Positions 26,070 to 34,057 are shown, counted from the first letter of the stretch. The stretch: DNA of 64,000 bases from Bifidobacterium anseris (GCF_002860345.1 NZ_NMYC01000005.1:248001-312000), one strand, 5' to 3'. The notes: generated by a model from the letters alone, not told the origin. Translations and numbers: made by a program.

Positions 26070-26396
26070 TCACCCACGGTTCCAACGGAAGTAGGTGCGT
26101 CCGTCAGGTCCCCAACTCAGGCTATCCCAAACACGGGAACTTTTAGCGCCATTAGTTGCCTTACGATATCCTATCTGCCCTTTATTCGGTCGGTAGTACC
26201 AGTGCTCTGCATATCTGTAGCCGGATCTGGGATGATTCCAACACCAGCCTACATATACTAGCTGTGCCACTTCTTCTGTGGAGGCACCGTTGGCGTTATT
26301 GCCGAACATTGTTTTAGCCATAGCGATTTCTGCTGTCCCAAACGATAGTGCAAGAATAGTGCTAACAGTTGCGATTCTCTTAATAACACGACGCAT
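26070..26396 (-). CDS. Putative lactococcin-972-like bacteriocin precursor
   Basis: 108 residues. A basic start and hydrophobic core end in AMA at residue 27, a typical signal-peptidase site, so a mature protein of about 81 residues would be exported by the Sec route. The mature part is rich in W, Y, R and G with VGWCWNHPRSGYRYAEHWYY and a C-terminal SLSWGPDGRTYFRW, resembling the aromatic spacing of lactococcin-972 family proteins, which block septum formation by binding lipid II. One Cys is present (residue about 50). The strong promoter at 26449-26477, AAAGGA before ATG 26396 and the following membrane and ABC genes support the call. Similarity to the family is judged by eye. Confidence 0.6.
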   Translation of the reverse strand: MRRVIKRIATVSTILALSFGTAEIAMAKTMFGNNANGASTEEVAQLVYVGWCWNHPRSGYRYAEHWYYRPNKGQIGYRKATNGAKSSRVWDSLSWGPDGRTYFRWNRG

Positions 26397-26413
26397 GATT
26401 ATATCCTTTCTTT

Positions 26414-26444
26414 CGATATCTTTTCGACATTGAAAGACATATCG
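26414..26444 (-). other. Leader hairpin before the bacteriocin-like gene
   Basis: In the transcript, CGATATGTCTTT and AAAAGATATCG can pair imperfectly between the promoter and the ribosome site. It might affect translation or mRNA stability. Confidence 0.35.
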
Positions 26445-26448
26445 AAGC

Positions 26449-26477
26449 TAGATAAACTCCCAGATGTATTTTGTCAA
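26449..26477 (-). promoter_or_regulatory. Strong sigma-70-type promoter of the bacteriocin-like operon
   Basis: On the minus strand, TTGACA (26477-26472) is a perfect -35, followed by a 17-bp spacer and TATCTA (26454-26449) as -10. The ATG lies about 50 bases downstream. Confidence 0.75.
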
Positions 26478-26603
26478 ATTGATATGAAGCTGAGAAGTCA
26501 GTTCGCGCGTCTCTGACTGGTTGAGTCAGGTGAGGGCGAAAGGTTGTTCGTTCGACGGTACGGCGGTCGGAAGATTCGTCGTCGAACTCAAGCGGGAGGT
26601 TCC

Positions 26604-26636
26604 GTCGTAACTGCAACAACATGTTGCAGTTACGAC
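26604..26636. promoter_or_regulatory. Perfect 14-bp inverted repeat upstream of the bacteriocin-like promoter
   Basis: GTCGTAACTGCAAC (26604-26617) and GTTGCAGTTACGAC (26623-26636) are exact reverse complements with a 5-base centre. There is no T run on either side, so an operator is at least as likely as a terminator for the upstream kinase gene. Confidence 0.5.
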
Positions 26637-26733
26637 TAGAATCCGTCTATGATTTTCATCTTCACTCCATCTACGTTGAATATGTGTATGTGTTCACATG
26701 GTAGAAGCGGAGTGGCTCGATGTATATGCGATG

Positions 26734-26748
26734 TACCCAATATGGGTA
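26734..26748. promoter_or_regulatory. TACCCA-N3-TGGGTA palindrome, candidate response-regulator site
   Basis: The site lies between the kinase remnant and the bacteriocin-like gene. The same palindrome, longer, occurs at 28334-28354. The half-site resembles the NarL heptamer TACYYMT, and the adjacent regulator has a NarL/LuxR-type DNA-binding domain. It is about 260 bp upstream of the mapped TTGACA promoter, so action at a distance or a second promoter would be needed. Confidence 0.5.
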
Positions 26749-26784
26749 TGCAAGGAGCTGTTGGCGTATTGGTGCCCGCGTCGG

Positions 26785-27566
26785 TTAGCTGGCAGGGGAG
26801 TCTGCTGTTTCGCCATATTGTTCGAATAGCATGTTCACAATTTGAGCAACATCTTGAGACGCTTGGTCGAGTCGAGTTCGAATATCTTCATCAAGTTCCA
26901 GTATTTGTTCGACGTCTGCTGTTGTGGGAGCGCTGAGCAGAGTGTGGCTGCGGTATTGCAGCATGAGATCAACATTAGAGAGCGTACCAGAGACGGCATC
27001 ATGCAGTTCTTCGGCGGATTTCAGCATCTGCAATCTCATCTGCGCTATTGCCTGTCGTTGCCGTTGCAGGTGATGGGTGAATCGACGCAACGCTGCGCCG
27101 AGCAGAGCGGCTAGCATAAACATGCTGGAAAAAGCAGTGCCGTCAGTGGAGTCGCCGCAGTGTCTGTGTTCGTCGACCATACAAGTTGATATACTGAAAA
27201 TAATAGTGCAGCGCCGACCGATGCTGGGTCATTGGTGAAATATGACCATAGACTGATTGCGGCGAGCACACTGTATAGGGCATATGAGCTGTACATGGGG
27301 GAAAGTGCATCCCCGGTTATTGATAGTACGGCGAATGTGATTAATGAGGGTAGGGGGAACCGGTATGTGCATCCGAATGCTATGACTTGGGCAAGTACCA
27401 GTATCCCTAACGGTATTGTGGGGCGATGAATTACGAACGTTTGCCACAGTAGCACGGCGGATACGGTGACAAGAATCATGAGCAACCCCGGATGTGCGCA
27501 ATGGAGTGGGTTGCGAATGCGGCCTACGCTTAGTTGAGCTTGAAAAACCGGTTTATGTTTTGCCAC
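26785..27566 (-). pseudogene. Histidine kinase (HisKA_3 type), frameshifted and lacking the ATPase domain
   Basis: The GTG start at 27566 (AAGGAG 7 bases upstream) lies inside the 3' end of the response-regulator gene, a coupled start. The first frame encodes about 140 residues with five hydrophobic segments and stops after LTALLFPACLC. The protein resumes in another frame (MFMLAALLGAALRRFTHH...), overlapping at a run of five A (27129-27133; T on the coding strand). The second part has AEELHDAVSGTLSNVDLML, the HisKA_3 phosphorylation box. It then ends (stop 26785) without any HATPase domain. As it stands the kinase cannot phosphorylate itself, unless a separate ATPase exists. Confidence 0.75.
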
Positions 27567-28219
27567 TGAAGCACTCCTTCCACTGTGTTGTTTGCGCCGA
27601 GTCGTTTTAAGCAGTTCTGCCGATGCTTGCGCGCGGTTTCTCGAGTGCAGTGCATGTGCTCCGCTATCTGCTGATCGGTATACCCTTGAGCTATATAGTT
27701 CATGATCATGGTTTGGGTACGGGTTAGCGGCGTAGGTGCGTCTCTTTGCGGCTGCAATCGTCGGAAAGCGTCTTCCGGCGACTCAAAGCCTTCCGGAATG
27801 CGACCAGCGCAGATACGTTGGATTGATGTGATGATGTCTGTGATATTCTTCTTTGCTTGCAAATCCTGCATTCCGGCTTGTCGGGCAGCGTTAAGGTAGT
27901 GCGTGAGTGGCAGAGAGGTGACGCCGATGATTGGTGTCGTATCGTTTGCGCGACGAATTTGCCATGCTACGGATGGCCCCTCAATGTCACCCAGATGCAT
28001 ATCCATGACGACTGCGTCAAACCGATCATAGATTTCGAGGTTCTGTAATGCGGTAATTCCGCTAGATATAACGTGCTCAATTTTCGTCGACTGTGTTCGC
28101 AGATGGAATAGTTGCGTGAACAATTTCAAGGCGAGGGGGTCATTCTCGATGAAAATCAGACGCAGGATGCATTCGGGTGTGCGAGTATCGTTAGTTTCAT
28201 TTTGGTTTGGTGATTGCAA
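27530..28219 (-). CDS. LuxR/NarL-family response regulator
   Basis: 229 residues. The receiver domain (about 18-140) has the acidic pair in IENDP, the phosphoacceptor Asp73 in VVMDMHLGD and the conserved Lys in QAKKNI. The LuxR-type helix-turn-helix (about 165-220) reads LTRTQTMIMNYIAQGYTDQQ, then IAEHMHCTRETARKH. The start is TTG 28219 with a GGAAGGGA ribosome site. The gene encodes the partner of the adjacent kinase remnant, with the reading frames overlapping by 37 bases. Palindromes at 28334 and 26734 are candidate binding sites, one before its own gene and one before the bacteriocin-like operon. Confidence 0.88.
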   Translation of the reverse strand: MQSPNQNETNDTRTPECILRLIFIENDPLALKLFTQLFHLRTQSTKIEHVISSGITALQNLEIYDRFDAVVMDMHLGDIEGPSVAWQIRRANDTTPIIGVTSLPLTHYLNAARQAGMQDLQAKKNITDIITSIQRICAGRIPEGFESPEDAFRRLQPQRDAPTPLTRTQTMIMNYIAQGYTDQQIAEHMHCTRETARKHRQNCLKRLGANNTVEGVLQWQNINRFFKLN

Positions 28220-28333
28220 AGCCGTTCCCTTCCCTTATGCTCTCTAGTCCTCCCTAGGAACACCGTAGCGCGACAGGTTCGAGATCGCAAGCAGCCCCGA
28301 GGAGCCCACGGTGCCGCCTGGTTGAATGTGGGG

Positions 28334-28354
28334 CCATACCCATAGTGGGTATGG
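28334..28354. promoter_or_regulatory. Perfect 9-3-9 palindrome CCATACCCA-TAG-TGGGTATGG between divergent genes
   Basis: It lies between the response regulator (leftward) and the 52-residue exported peptide (rightward). The core TACCCA-N3-TGGGTA is shared with 26734-26748. A possible -10, TATACC (28380-28385), puts the site near -48 of the rightward promoter, a usual activator position. Confidence 0.6.
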
Positions 28355-28437
28355 CGGCTAGGTATAAGCATTCATGTCATATACCATCATGAGGGTTATC
28401 CGATTATCGGGAAGTCAAACAGATGGGCGGTGGTCGT

Positions 28438-28596
28438 ATGAAACGGTTCCTTGTTGGGCTAGTGCTTGCTCAGCTACTTGTGCCATCAGCTGTTCCTGAA
28501 ACTGTCTCGGGAGCCACTGTTGAGACGATTTCGACGTTACCGGTTACGACCTATTATGCTTGCCCTACATGGTTGAGATGGTTCTGCGGCGAATGA
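28438..28596 (+). CDS. Exported peptide of 52 residues with C-terminal cysteine pair
   Basis: The N-terminus (MKR, then FLVGLVLAQLLVPSAV) is a signal peptide or membrane anchor. The C-terminal tail is YYACPTWLRWFCGE, with two Cys seven residues apart, enough for a disulfide loop. It faces the response regulator across a perfect palindrome, so a signalling peptide or small bacteriocin is an attractive idea. The alternative is that it is the N-terminus of a decayed secreted protein, because a recognisable protein remnant follows from 28610. An in-frame ATG lies at 28423; neither start has a good ribosome site. Confidence 0.5.
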   Translation: MKRFLVGLVLAQLLVPSAVPETVSGATVETISTLPVTTYYACPTWLRWFCGE

Positions 28597-28609
28597 GCCA
28601 TTTATCCTC

Positions 28610-28924
28610 ATGGTGCAGTAATGGCTGAACGAAGCCTACGGGACCACCTCGGCCTTCGACGGGGTGCCAGAGAGCGGTGGGACTGGATGGATGACGGTAT
28701 ACGGTCTGCTGCACGCGCGTATACGATGCCCGGTCTCCAGCGTCGTATTCGACATGTCCACAGGATTCTCCGGCAACGGAATTGTGCGTGGCGTGTGGCA
28801 GGGCATTTGGGGCATGCATTGCATCCGTGGTGTGGATGCCGTGGCCGTCGCATTTGGCGTGCACTACGACGGTGTCAACAGCCCCGCTGGCCACCTGACA
28901 ATAGTCGGGCGCGCGACAGCGTAG
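28610..28924 (+). pseudogene. Remnant of a secreted protein
   Basis: A frame with a stop near its start reads MVQ-stop-WLNEAYGTTSAFDG, then GTGWMTVYGLL. WLNxxYG and TGWxTVYxL are wording I associate with a domain of secreted actinobacterial glycosidase or peptidoglycan-acting proteins. The frame ends SPAGHLTIVGRATA with TAG at 28924. The middle matches nothing I know and may be shifted. It could once have been continuous with the signal peptide at 28438. The assignment is tentative. Confidence 0.35.
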
Positions 28925-28937
28925 CCGGTTTCTCCGA

Positions 28938-29154
28938 TGCGCATGACTCGGTTGTTCGGATGAATTATCGAGTCATGCGCGCGCCGCGCTGACCGGGAGA
29001 TGCAGCGTGAGACAGAGATATCACAAAATCGCACAGAGGATTGGGAATCGGGCACATCATCAATCGTAGGCAATCGCAATCGCACATGGCGGGAGTGTAT
29101 GGCTAAGGACGTCGACGCATAACCGGATAGTTGCCGCGAACTATCGAGTTATGC
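28938..29154. repeat. 217-bp hairpin-ended repeat, copy 2
   Basis: The left hairpin is perfect here: GCGCATGACTCG with CGAGTCATGCGC. The right hairpin pairs GCATAACCGGATAGTT with AACTATCGAGTTATGC (two mismatches). The middle shares long identical blocks with 20647-20862. Together the two copies bracket the low-GC bacteriocin-like island. The strip 29155-29206 next to it holds nothing I can identify. Confidence 0.75.
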
Positions 29155-29206
29155 GTTGAAGAAGGGTGGCGTGGCCGTTGCGGATGCGGCGCGCAGCCGA
29201 TGCAGG

Positions 29207-29707
29207 TCATGCGCGCTCGGGCACATCCGATGGCAGGGACCTGAAATACTGGTGGCGCACGGCGAGGTAGGCGGGGAAACAGGCGAGTATAAGCGCGGCG
29301 ACGACATAGGCGGTGATGAGGTCGTTGTGTTGCGCCCAGGAGCCGAGAGTGCGGTAAGTAATCGTCAAGATCGCCGCCATGCCCGCAACGCACAGTGCAG
29401 TCGCGATGAGACGTTCGTTGCGGCGGCGCTGTGCGTCGAGGCACGCGAGCAACAGTCGGTAAATCAGATAGACGGTGGCGAGCCAGAAAACGACCGAGCC
29501 GCACAGAATCGTCAGATCGCGGCTGTGCTGCTCGGGCGTCACCGGGCAATGGTCGGGATCGCAATCAGTCGGCAGGTCGGAGACGTGGTTTTCGGCGGCG
29601 CAGACGACGAAGAACGCGGTGACGAGCAGCGGAAGAAGATCGAACAGCGCGACGATGCCGAGCACCCACGAAATCCATTCGGGCGGCCTGTGGAAACGGC
29701 CGTCCAT
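29207..29707 (-). CDS. Four-pass membrane protein, unknown function
   Basis: 166 residues with hydrophobic segments at about 14-38, 70-92, 103-122 and 131-150. The first outward loop has several acidic residues and three Cys (CAAENHVSD, DCDPDHCP). ATG 29707 shares one base with the stop of the PAP2 gene (TAATG), so both are in one leftward operon. I do not recognise the family. Confidence 0.7.
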   Translation of the reverse strand: MDGRFHRPPEWISWVLGIVALFDLLPLLVTAFFVVCAAENHVSDLPTDCDPDHCPVTPEQHSRDLTILCGSVVFWLATVYLIYRLLLACLDAQRRRNERLIATALCVAGMAAILTITYRTLGSWAQHNDLITAYVVAALILACFPAYLAVRHQYFRSLPSDVPERA

Positions 29708-30390
29708 TAGCGATGCTCGGAATCGGTCGGCAGTAGCGTGAGCTTCATTATCGGAATCGACAACAACGTCAGATAGGCGATCGAGTACAGGCAGCCGGCG
29801 AGTACGTCGCTCGCATAATGGACGCCCAGATAGACGCGCGTCGCCATGACAATCGGCGGAACAAGCGCGAGCAGCACAATCGCAACCCATTTGATCGCGC
29901 GCCGCCAATAGCGGTACACGAGATAGATGAGGAAACCGTAGAATGCCGTCGACGCCATCGCATGACCGGAAGGGAAGCTGAAACCGACCTCGTCGATCAG
30001 ACGATGATCAAGCGGCGGCCGCGGACGGGCGACGATACGTTTGAGCATCTCGTTGAGCGCCGCCTCGACGGCGAGATTGACTGCCGCCGCGACGCCGATA
30101 CGCCAACGCCGCAACGCGCAGGCGGCGACGAGAATGACGGCAGTGAGTCCGATAAGCGTCGCGACGCCGGACATCTGCGTGAACACGACGACGGCGGGCG
30201 TCAGCGACGGCGAGATGACATGCGCGGACAGCCATGTGTAGACCGCCGTGTCCATCGGCAGCGGATCGCCATGCGCGAGCAGCACGGCGATTGCGAAGGC
30301 CGTCGCGCTGCAGACGGCGAGGATGCCGACGATCTGCCAGCCGTAGCGGCGCAGGAAGGAATCATGGGGCGTGGAATCGCAAACTTGCAT
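29707..30390 (-). CDS. PAP2-family membrane phosphatase
   Basis: 227 residues with six predicted membrane helices. The three phosphatase motifs are complete: KRIVARPRP, FPSGHA and TRVYLGVHYASD, where the two histidines are the nucleophile partners. The family hydrolyses undecaprenyl pyrophosphate, phosphatidic acid or phosphatidylglycerophosphate at the membrane surface; the substrate here is not known. The ATG at 30390 has no clear ribosome site. The gene is divergent from a small membrane protein 105 bp away. Confidence 0.88.
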   Translation of the reverse strand: MQVCDSTPHDSFLRRYGWQIVGILAVCSATAFAIAVLLAHGDPLPMDTAVYTWLSAHVISPSLTPAVVVFTQMSGVATLIGLTAVILVAACALRRWRIGVAAAVNLAVEAALNEMLKRIVARPRPPLDHRLIDEVGFSFPSGHAMASTAFYGFLIYLVYRYWRRAIKWVAIVLLALVPPIVMATRVYLGVHYASDVLAGCLYSIAYLTLLSIPIMKLTLLPTDSEHR

Positions 30391-30495
30391 GGCACAAGGG
30401 TACGGCGCAGGCACGGACGGAATTTGCGCGCAGGCGACACGGTGGGCATAATGAGGAAGGCATCGAACAGATGTTCGGGCGAGTGAAAGCGAGGA

Positions 30496-30963
30496 ATGGA
30501 CGTGAGTGCGTGGCGCAGCGTGAGAAGGTTCTACCGGCGGCATCGGACGGCCGTCACGTCGGCAGCCGTGTTCGCGGCGGCGATCGCGCTCGTCGGACGC
30601 GTGCCGCTGATGCCCGATGCAGACGCGCTGTACACGCCGTTGAGCGGCGTGAGCTCCTTCATCCTTTCGCCGGCGGCAGGCGGCGCGTTGCTGTATCGGC
30701 AGCGCTCGCGACGCGCAATGTGGTGGTATGCGCTCGCGATGGTCGCGGGCACGACGGCGCCGATGCTCTACGGGTACTTCCACAACATCGTCGACGATGG
30801 CACGATCGGTGGCATCATCGGTGGCGTGACCGGCGGAATCTCGGCGGGCGTGGGGAACCTGCTCGCGACGCTCGCATCGATGGCGCCGGTGCTGTTGTTC
30901 ATCGGCGGCGCATTGGGCGGCTGCTGGCTCGCGCAGCGGTTCGGCCGGCGTCGGCGGCGATGA
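30496..30963 (+). CDS. Membrane protein of 155 residues, unknown function
   Basis: A basic N-terminus, then about four hydrophobic segments (22-38, 50-64, 74-92, 110-150) with a glycine-rich stretch GTIGGIIGGVTGGISAGVGN and a basic tail. The AGGA ribosome site is too close to ATG 30496 and better fits GTG 30502. A terminator follows at 31022. Family not recognised. Confidence 0.65.
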   Translation: MDVSAWRSVRRFYRRHRTAVTSAAVFAAAIALVGRVPLMPDADALYTPLSGVSSFILSPAAGGALLYRQRSRRAMWWYALAMVAGTTAPMLYGYFHNIVDDGTIGGIIGGVTGGISAGVGNLLATLASMAPVLLFIGGALGGCWLAQRFGRRRRR

Positions 30964-31021
30964 ACGGCCGCTGAACAATGGTGTGCGTGGCGCGCGAATA
31001 CGGCGGTGCAAAACAAAGGAA

Positions 31022-31055
31022 AGAGGCCCGGCCGAAGGGAAGAAGCCGGGCCTCT
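31022..31055. terminator. Hairpin terminator
   Basis: AGAGGCCCGGC (31022-31032) pairs perfectly with GCCGGGCCTCT (31045-31055). It separates the rightward membrane protein gene from the leftward TetR operon end at 31187. Confidence 0.7.
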
Positions 31056-31186
31056 GAGAGAGAGGAAAGAGAAGAAAGAAGGTTTTCGATTATGTCAACC
31101 TTGCGGCTGATGACTTCAATATAACCACCGGTATCTTGAAGCAAGGCTGGAACATGCTGTGAAGTTGCTGAAAATAATGACCGGCG

Positions 31187-31792
31187 TCATGCGCTCACCG
31201 ACGGCCACAGCAGTTCGGTCATATGCGAGGCCCAGGCGTTGTGCGAGCCGTTGCCGGGCGCGCCGAGCGCCTTGCAGGCGAGCATCGAGCCAAGCACCGT
31301 GCGGAACAGGAACGGCGCGTCCAGACCGCCGCGGAAGACGCCGTCCGTTGCACCGCGCGCGAGGAACTCGGCGAAACGTGCGGAGACGGGGCGGATGACG
31401 TTGTCTGCGACCTCGCGCAGCCGTTCATTGCTCGACGACAGCACGATGCCGACGGCCGTCAACCCGACCTTCTCGTCAAAGCAATCGACGATGCGCCGCA
31501 GCGCCGCCTGAAGACCCGCGCGTCCCGGCTCGATGCCGTCCAGATCGATCGGCAGCGCGATTGTGTGCGCCAGATGCCGGATGAGGTCGTCGCTGTTCGC
31601 GAACCTGCGGTAGATCGTCGTCTTCGCGACGCCGGATTTGCGCGCGACCGCCTCAATCGTGACGGCGCCGATGCCTTGCGCGATGAGGATCTCCAACGTC
31701 GCGCGCATGATCTTGACGTCCGTCTGCTCGCGGCGTTCGGCATGTCGCGCCGGCATGCGGACACCGTCGGCCGGCTGTGCTGCTGCGTTCAT
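31187..31792 (-). CDS. TetR-family transcriptional regulator
   Basis: 201 residues. The helix-turn-helix is at about 28-72 (ILIAQGIGAVTIEAVARKSG, then VAKTTIYRRFANSDD). The rest is the ligand-binding region. The start at 31792 has AAGAAGG upstream. It is the last gene of a leftward operon behind two YhgE/Pip proteins, 63 bp away, and the palindromes at 36903-36938 are its likely operator. Inducer unknown. Confidence 0.88.
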   Translation of the reverse strand: MNAAAQPADGVRMPARHAERREQTDVKIMRATLEILIAQGIGAVTIEAVARKSGVAKTTIYRRFANSDDLIRHLAHTIALPIDLDGIEPGRAGLQAALRRIVDCFDEKVGLTAVGIVLSSSNERLREVADNVIRPVSARFAEFLARGATDGVFRGGLDAPFLFRTVLGSMLACKALGAPGNGSHNAWASHMTELLWPSVSA

Positions 31793-31855
31793 GACCTTCT
31801 TCCTGATTCTGTCTTGATGATTCTGTCTTGCCGTTGCCGCGTGGCCGTGCCGCCG

Positions 31856-34057
31856 TCAGCTGATGAGCTTTGTGCTTTCGACTTTGCGCTCATACCACAG
31901 GTTGAACCGCGTCAGGCCGCGCCGCAGCCCGAAACCGATGATGAGCAGCGGCACAAGGAACAGCGCGAGCTTGCCCATCGCAATCCAATAATCGTTCTGA
32001 TAGATACCGGCGATCGCGCTGCGCAGCGCGGCCGTCGAGTAGGTGACCGGCAGCCACGGGCTGACATCGCCCAGGAATTGCGGCAGGATCGCGAGCGGAT
32101 ACGCGGCGTCCGAACCGGAGATCTGCATGACGAGGAACAGCACGGCGATCGCCTTGCCGACGTTGCCGAAACTCGCAATCAGCGTGTATGTGAAGAATGA
32201 ATAGACGATCGCGCTGAACCAGCCATCGAGCATGAACAGCCACGGGTGCACGGTCTGCACGCGCAGGAACAGCAGCGTGCCGGCGAGCGAGAACGTCGCC
32301 TGCATCAGCACGATGATGCCGAAGACGAAATAGTGGCCGAGGAACTGCTGCCACGGCTTCGGATCGCCGAGTGCGAGCTGCCGCTTCTTTGACAGGTTCA
32401 CCTTGAGCGTCACCGCCGTCAGGATTGCGCCCACCCACAGCGGCAGGAAGGTGTAGAACGGCGTCAACGACGTGCCGAAGTTCTCCACGGGGAACAGCGC
32501 CTTCGTCTTGAGTTCGACGGGTGCGGACAGCGTGCTCGACAGTTTCGACGAATTGCCGGCGAGCATCTGCTTGACGACGCCCATGTCGCCGGTATTGAGC
32601 GCCTTCGTCAGCTGTCCGCTGAAGTCGGCAAGCTTCGTGGACGCCGTGTCGAGTTCGCCGGCGGCGTCGTCGAGCAACGTACGCACTTTGGTGATCTGCT
32701 CGTCGGCCGTCGTCGTCGAGCCGTTGAGGTCACCGAGCGCGTCCTTGAGCGTCGTCACGCTCGTCGCCAAGCTGCCGGAGGCGTTCGCGAAGGCCGTGCT
32801 CATCTTCTCCAGATCCGGCTTGATTGACGTGTCGAAATCGGTGGAGATGCCGCTCACCGACGATTTCGCCTGCGTGACGAGATCCTTGATCGACTGCCGC
32901 GTCTCGCCGTTGACCTTCACATGGTTGGTGATGTCGGCGGCGGCCGCGTCGAGTCGCGACGACAGCTGCGTCAGCGTCGTCGAGGCGTCGCCAAGACGGT
33001 CGATGAGCGACTGGATGTGCGCGCGCACGGCGCCGTCCTGCGGCAGCGACGACTTGTCGAGCAGATCTTGCAGCCGGTCGCGCGTCGTCGCATAGTCCTT
33101 CGCCTCGGCGGCGACGTTGCCCGACAGGTTCGTGATGGCGGCCGCCGACGCGTTCGCCTGATTGTCGACGCTGCCGAGCAACGTGTCGACGCTGCCGGCG
33201 AGCGATTCCATGCTCGCCGAGCTCGTGTCGAGCGCCTGCTGCAGCGCGTCCGTGGACGTGCCGAGCGCGCCCGAGAGATTGTTGACCGACTGTTTTGCGC
33301 CGGACAGTTCGCCGACGGCGTTGTCCACGCCCGACTTCGTCTGCGCGACGAGATCCTTCGAACTCGCCATCAACGTCTGCGCGGAACCGGTGAGCTGACT
33401 GTACGAACGCAGCATCGACGCGCTGTCCTTGAGCGTCGACGACAGGTCGTCGACCCGCGCATTGAAATTGCTCAGCCGATCCTTCGCCTCGGGTTTGTCG
33501 AGCATGTCGACCATCGACGATGCGACGTTGAGCGCCGTGTCGGTGATCGTCTTCGCGAACATCTCGTTGATCGACGCGGCGATCGTGTCGGCGCCCTGCC
33601 CGGTGACCTTCGGCGCGAGCGCGTTGAGTTTCTCGTTGTCGTAGTAGTCGAGCACCGCGTGGTCTGCATCGGTTGAGAAGAACGTCAGCATCGTCTTGCT
33701 GAAATCCTTCGGGATGATGACGGCGGCGTAGTATTTGCCCGACTTCGTGCCGTCGATCGCCTCCTGCCGCGTCTTCGTGAAGTTCCAGTCGAGCTGTGTG
33801 TTCGCGCGCAGCGTGTTGACGACTTCGTCGCCGATGTTGATGCGCATCGGCAGCAGGTCGCCCTTGTATCCCTCGTCCTCGTTCGCGATTGCGAACTGCA
33901 GGTTCTTCGTGTTCGCGAAGGGGTCCCAGCAGGCGGCCACGTTGAACCATGTGAACAGGCCGGGGATGACGGTCAGTCCGATGACGATGATGATTGACGC
34001 GATGTTGCTTGTCAGCCGTTTCACGTCGTCGATGAAGATCCTGCCTACCATCTTCAT
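31856..34057 (-). CDS. YhgE/Pip-type ABC-2-like membrane protein
   Basis: 733 residues: an N-terminal membrane helix (IASIIIVIGLTVIPGLFTWF), a large extracytoplasmic region (about 45-520) rich in S, D, T and A with coiled-coil character, then five C-terminal membrane helices of the ABC-2 type. This is the YhgE/Pip layout, the family of the lactococcal phage-infection protein and of type VII-associated transporters. The start at 34057 follows a GGAGG site and overlaps the stop of the upstream paralogue by 4 bases. Function probably involves export or membrane remodelling; no substrate is known. Confidence 0.85.
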   Translation of the reverse strand: MKMVGRIFIDDVKRLTSNIASIIIVIGLTVIPGLFTWFNVAACWDPFANTKNLQFAIANEDEGYKGDLLPMRINIGDEVVNTLRANTQLDWNFTKTRQEAIDGTKSGKYYAAVIIPKDFSKTMLTFFSTDADHAVLDYYDNEKLNALAPKVTGQGADTIAASINEMFAKTITDTALNVASSMVDMLDKPEAKDRLSNFNARVDDLSSTLKDSASMLRSYSQLTGSAQTLMASSKDLVAQTKSGVDNAVGELSGAKQSVNNLSGALGTSTDALQQALDTSSASMESLAGSVDTLLGSVDNQANASAAAITNLSGNVAAEAKDYATTRDRLQDLLDKSSLPQDGAVRAHIQSLIDRLGDASTTLTQLSSRLDAAAADITNHVKVNGETRQSIKDLVTQAKSSVSGISTDFDTSIKPDLEKMSTAFANASGSLATSVTTLKDALGDLNGSTTTADEQITKVRTLLDDAAGELDTASTKLADFSGQLTKALNTGDMGVVKQMLAGNSSKLSSTLSAPVELKTKALFPVENFGTSLTPFYTFLPLWVGAILTAVTLKVNLSKKRQLALGDPKPWQQFLGHYFVFGIIVLMQATFSLAGTLLFLRVQTVHPWLFMLDGWFSAIVYSFFTYTLIASFGNVGKAIAVLFLVMQISGSDAAYPLAILPQFLGDVSPWLPVTYSTAALRSAIAGIYQNDYWIAMGKLALFLVPLLIIGFGLRRGLTRFNLWYERKVESTKLIS

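Noticed and set aside
26380-26622. An 80-codon minus-strand frame starting in the inverted repeat
   Set aside because: It overlaps the bacteriocin-like promoter, leader and start codon, has no ribosome site and no protein-like pattern.
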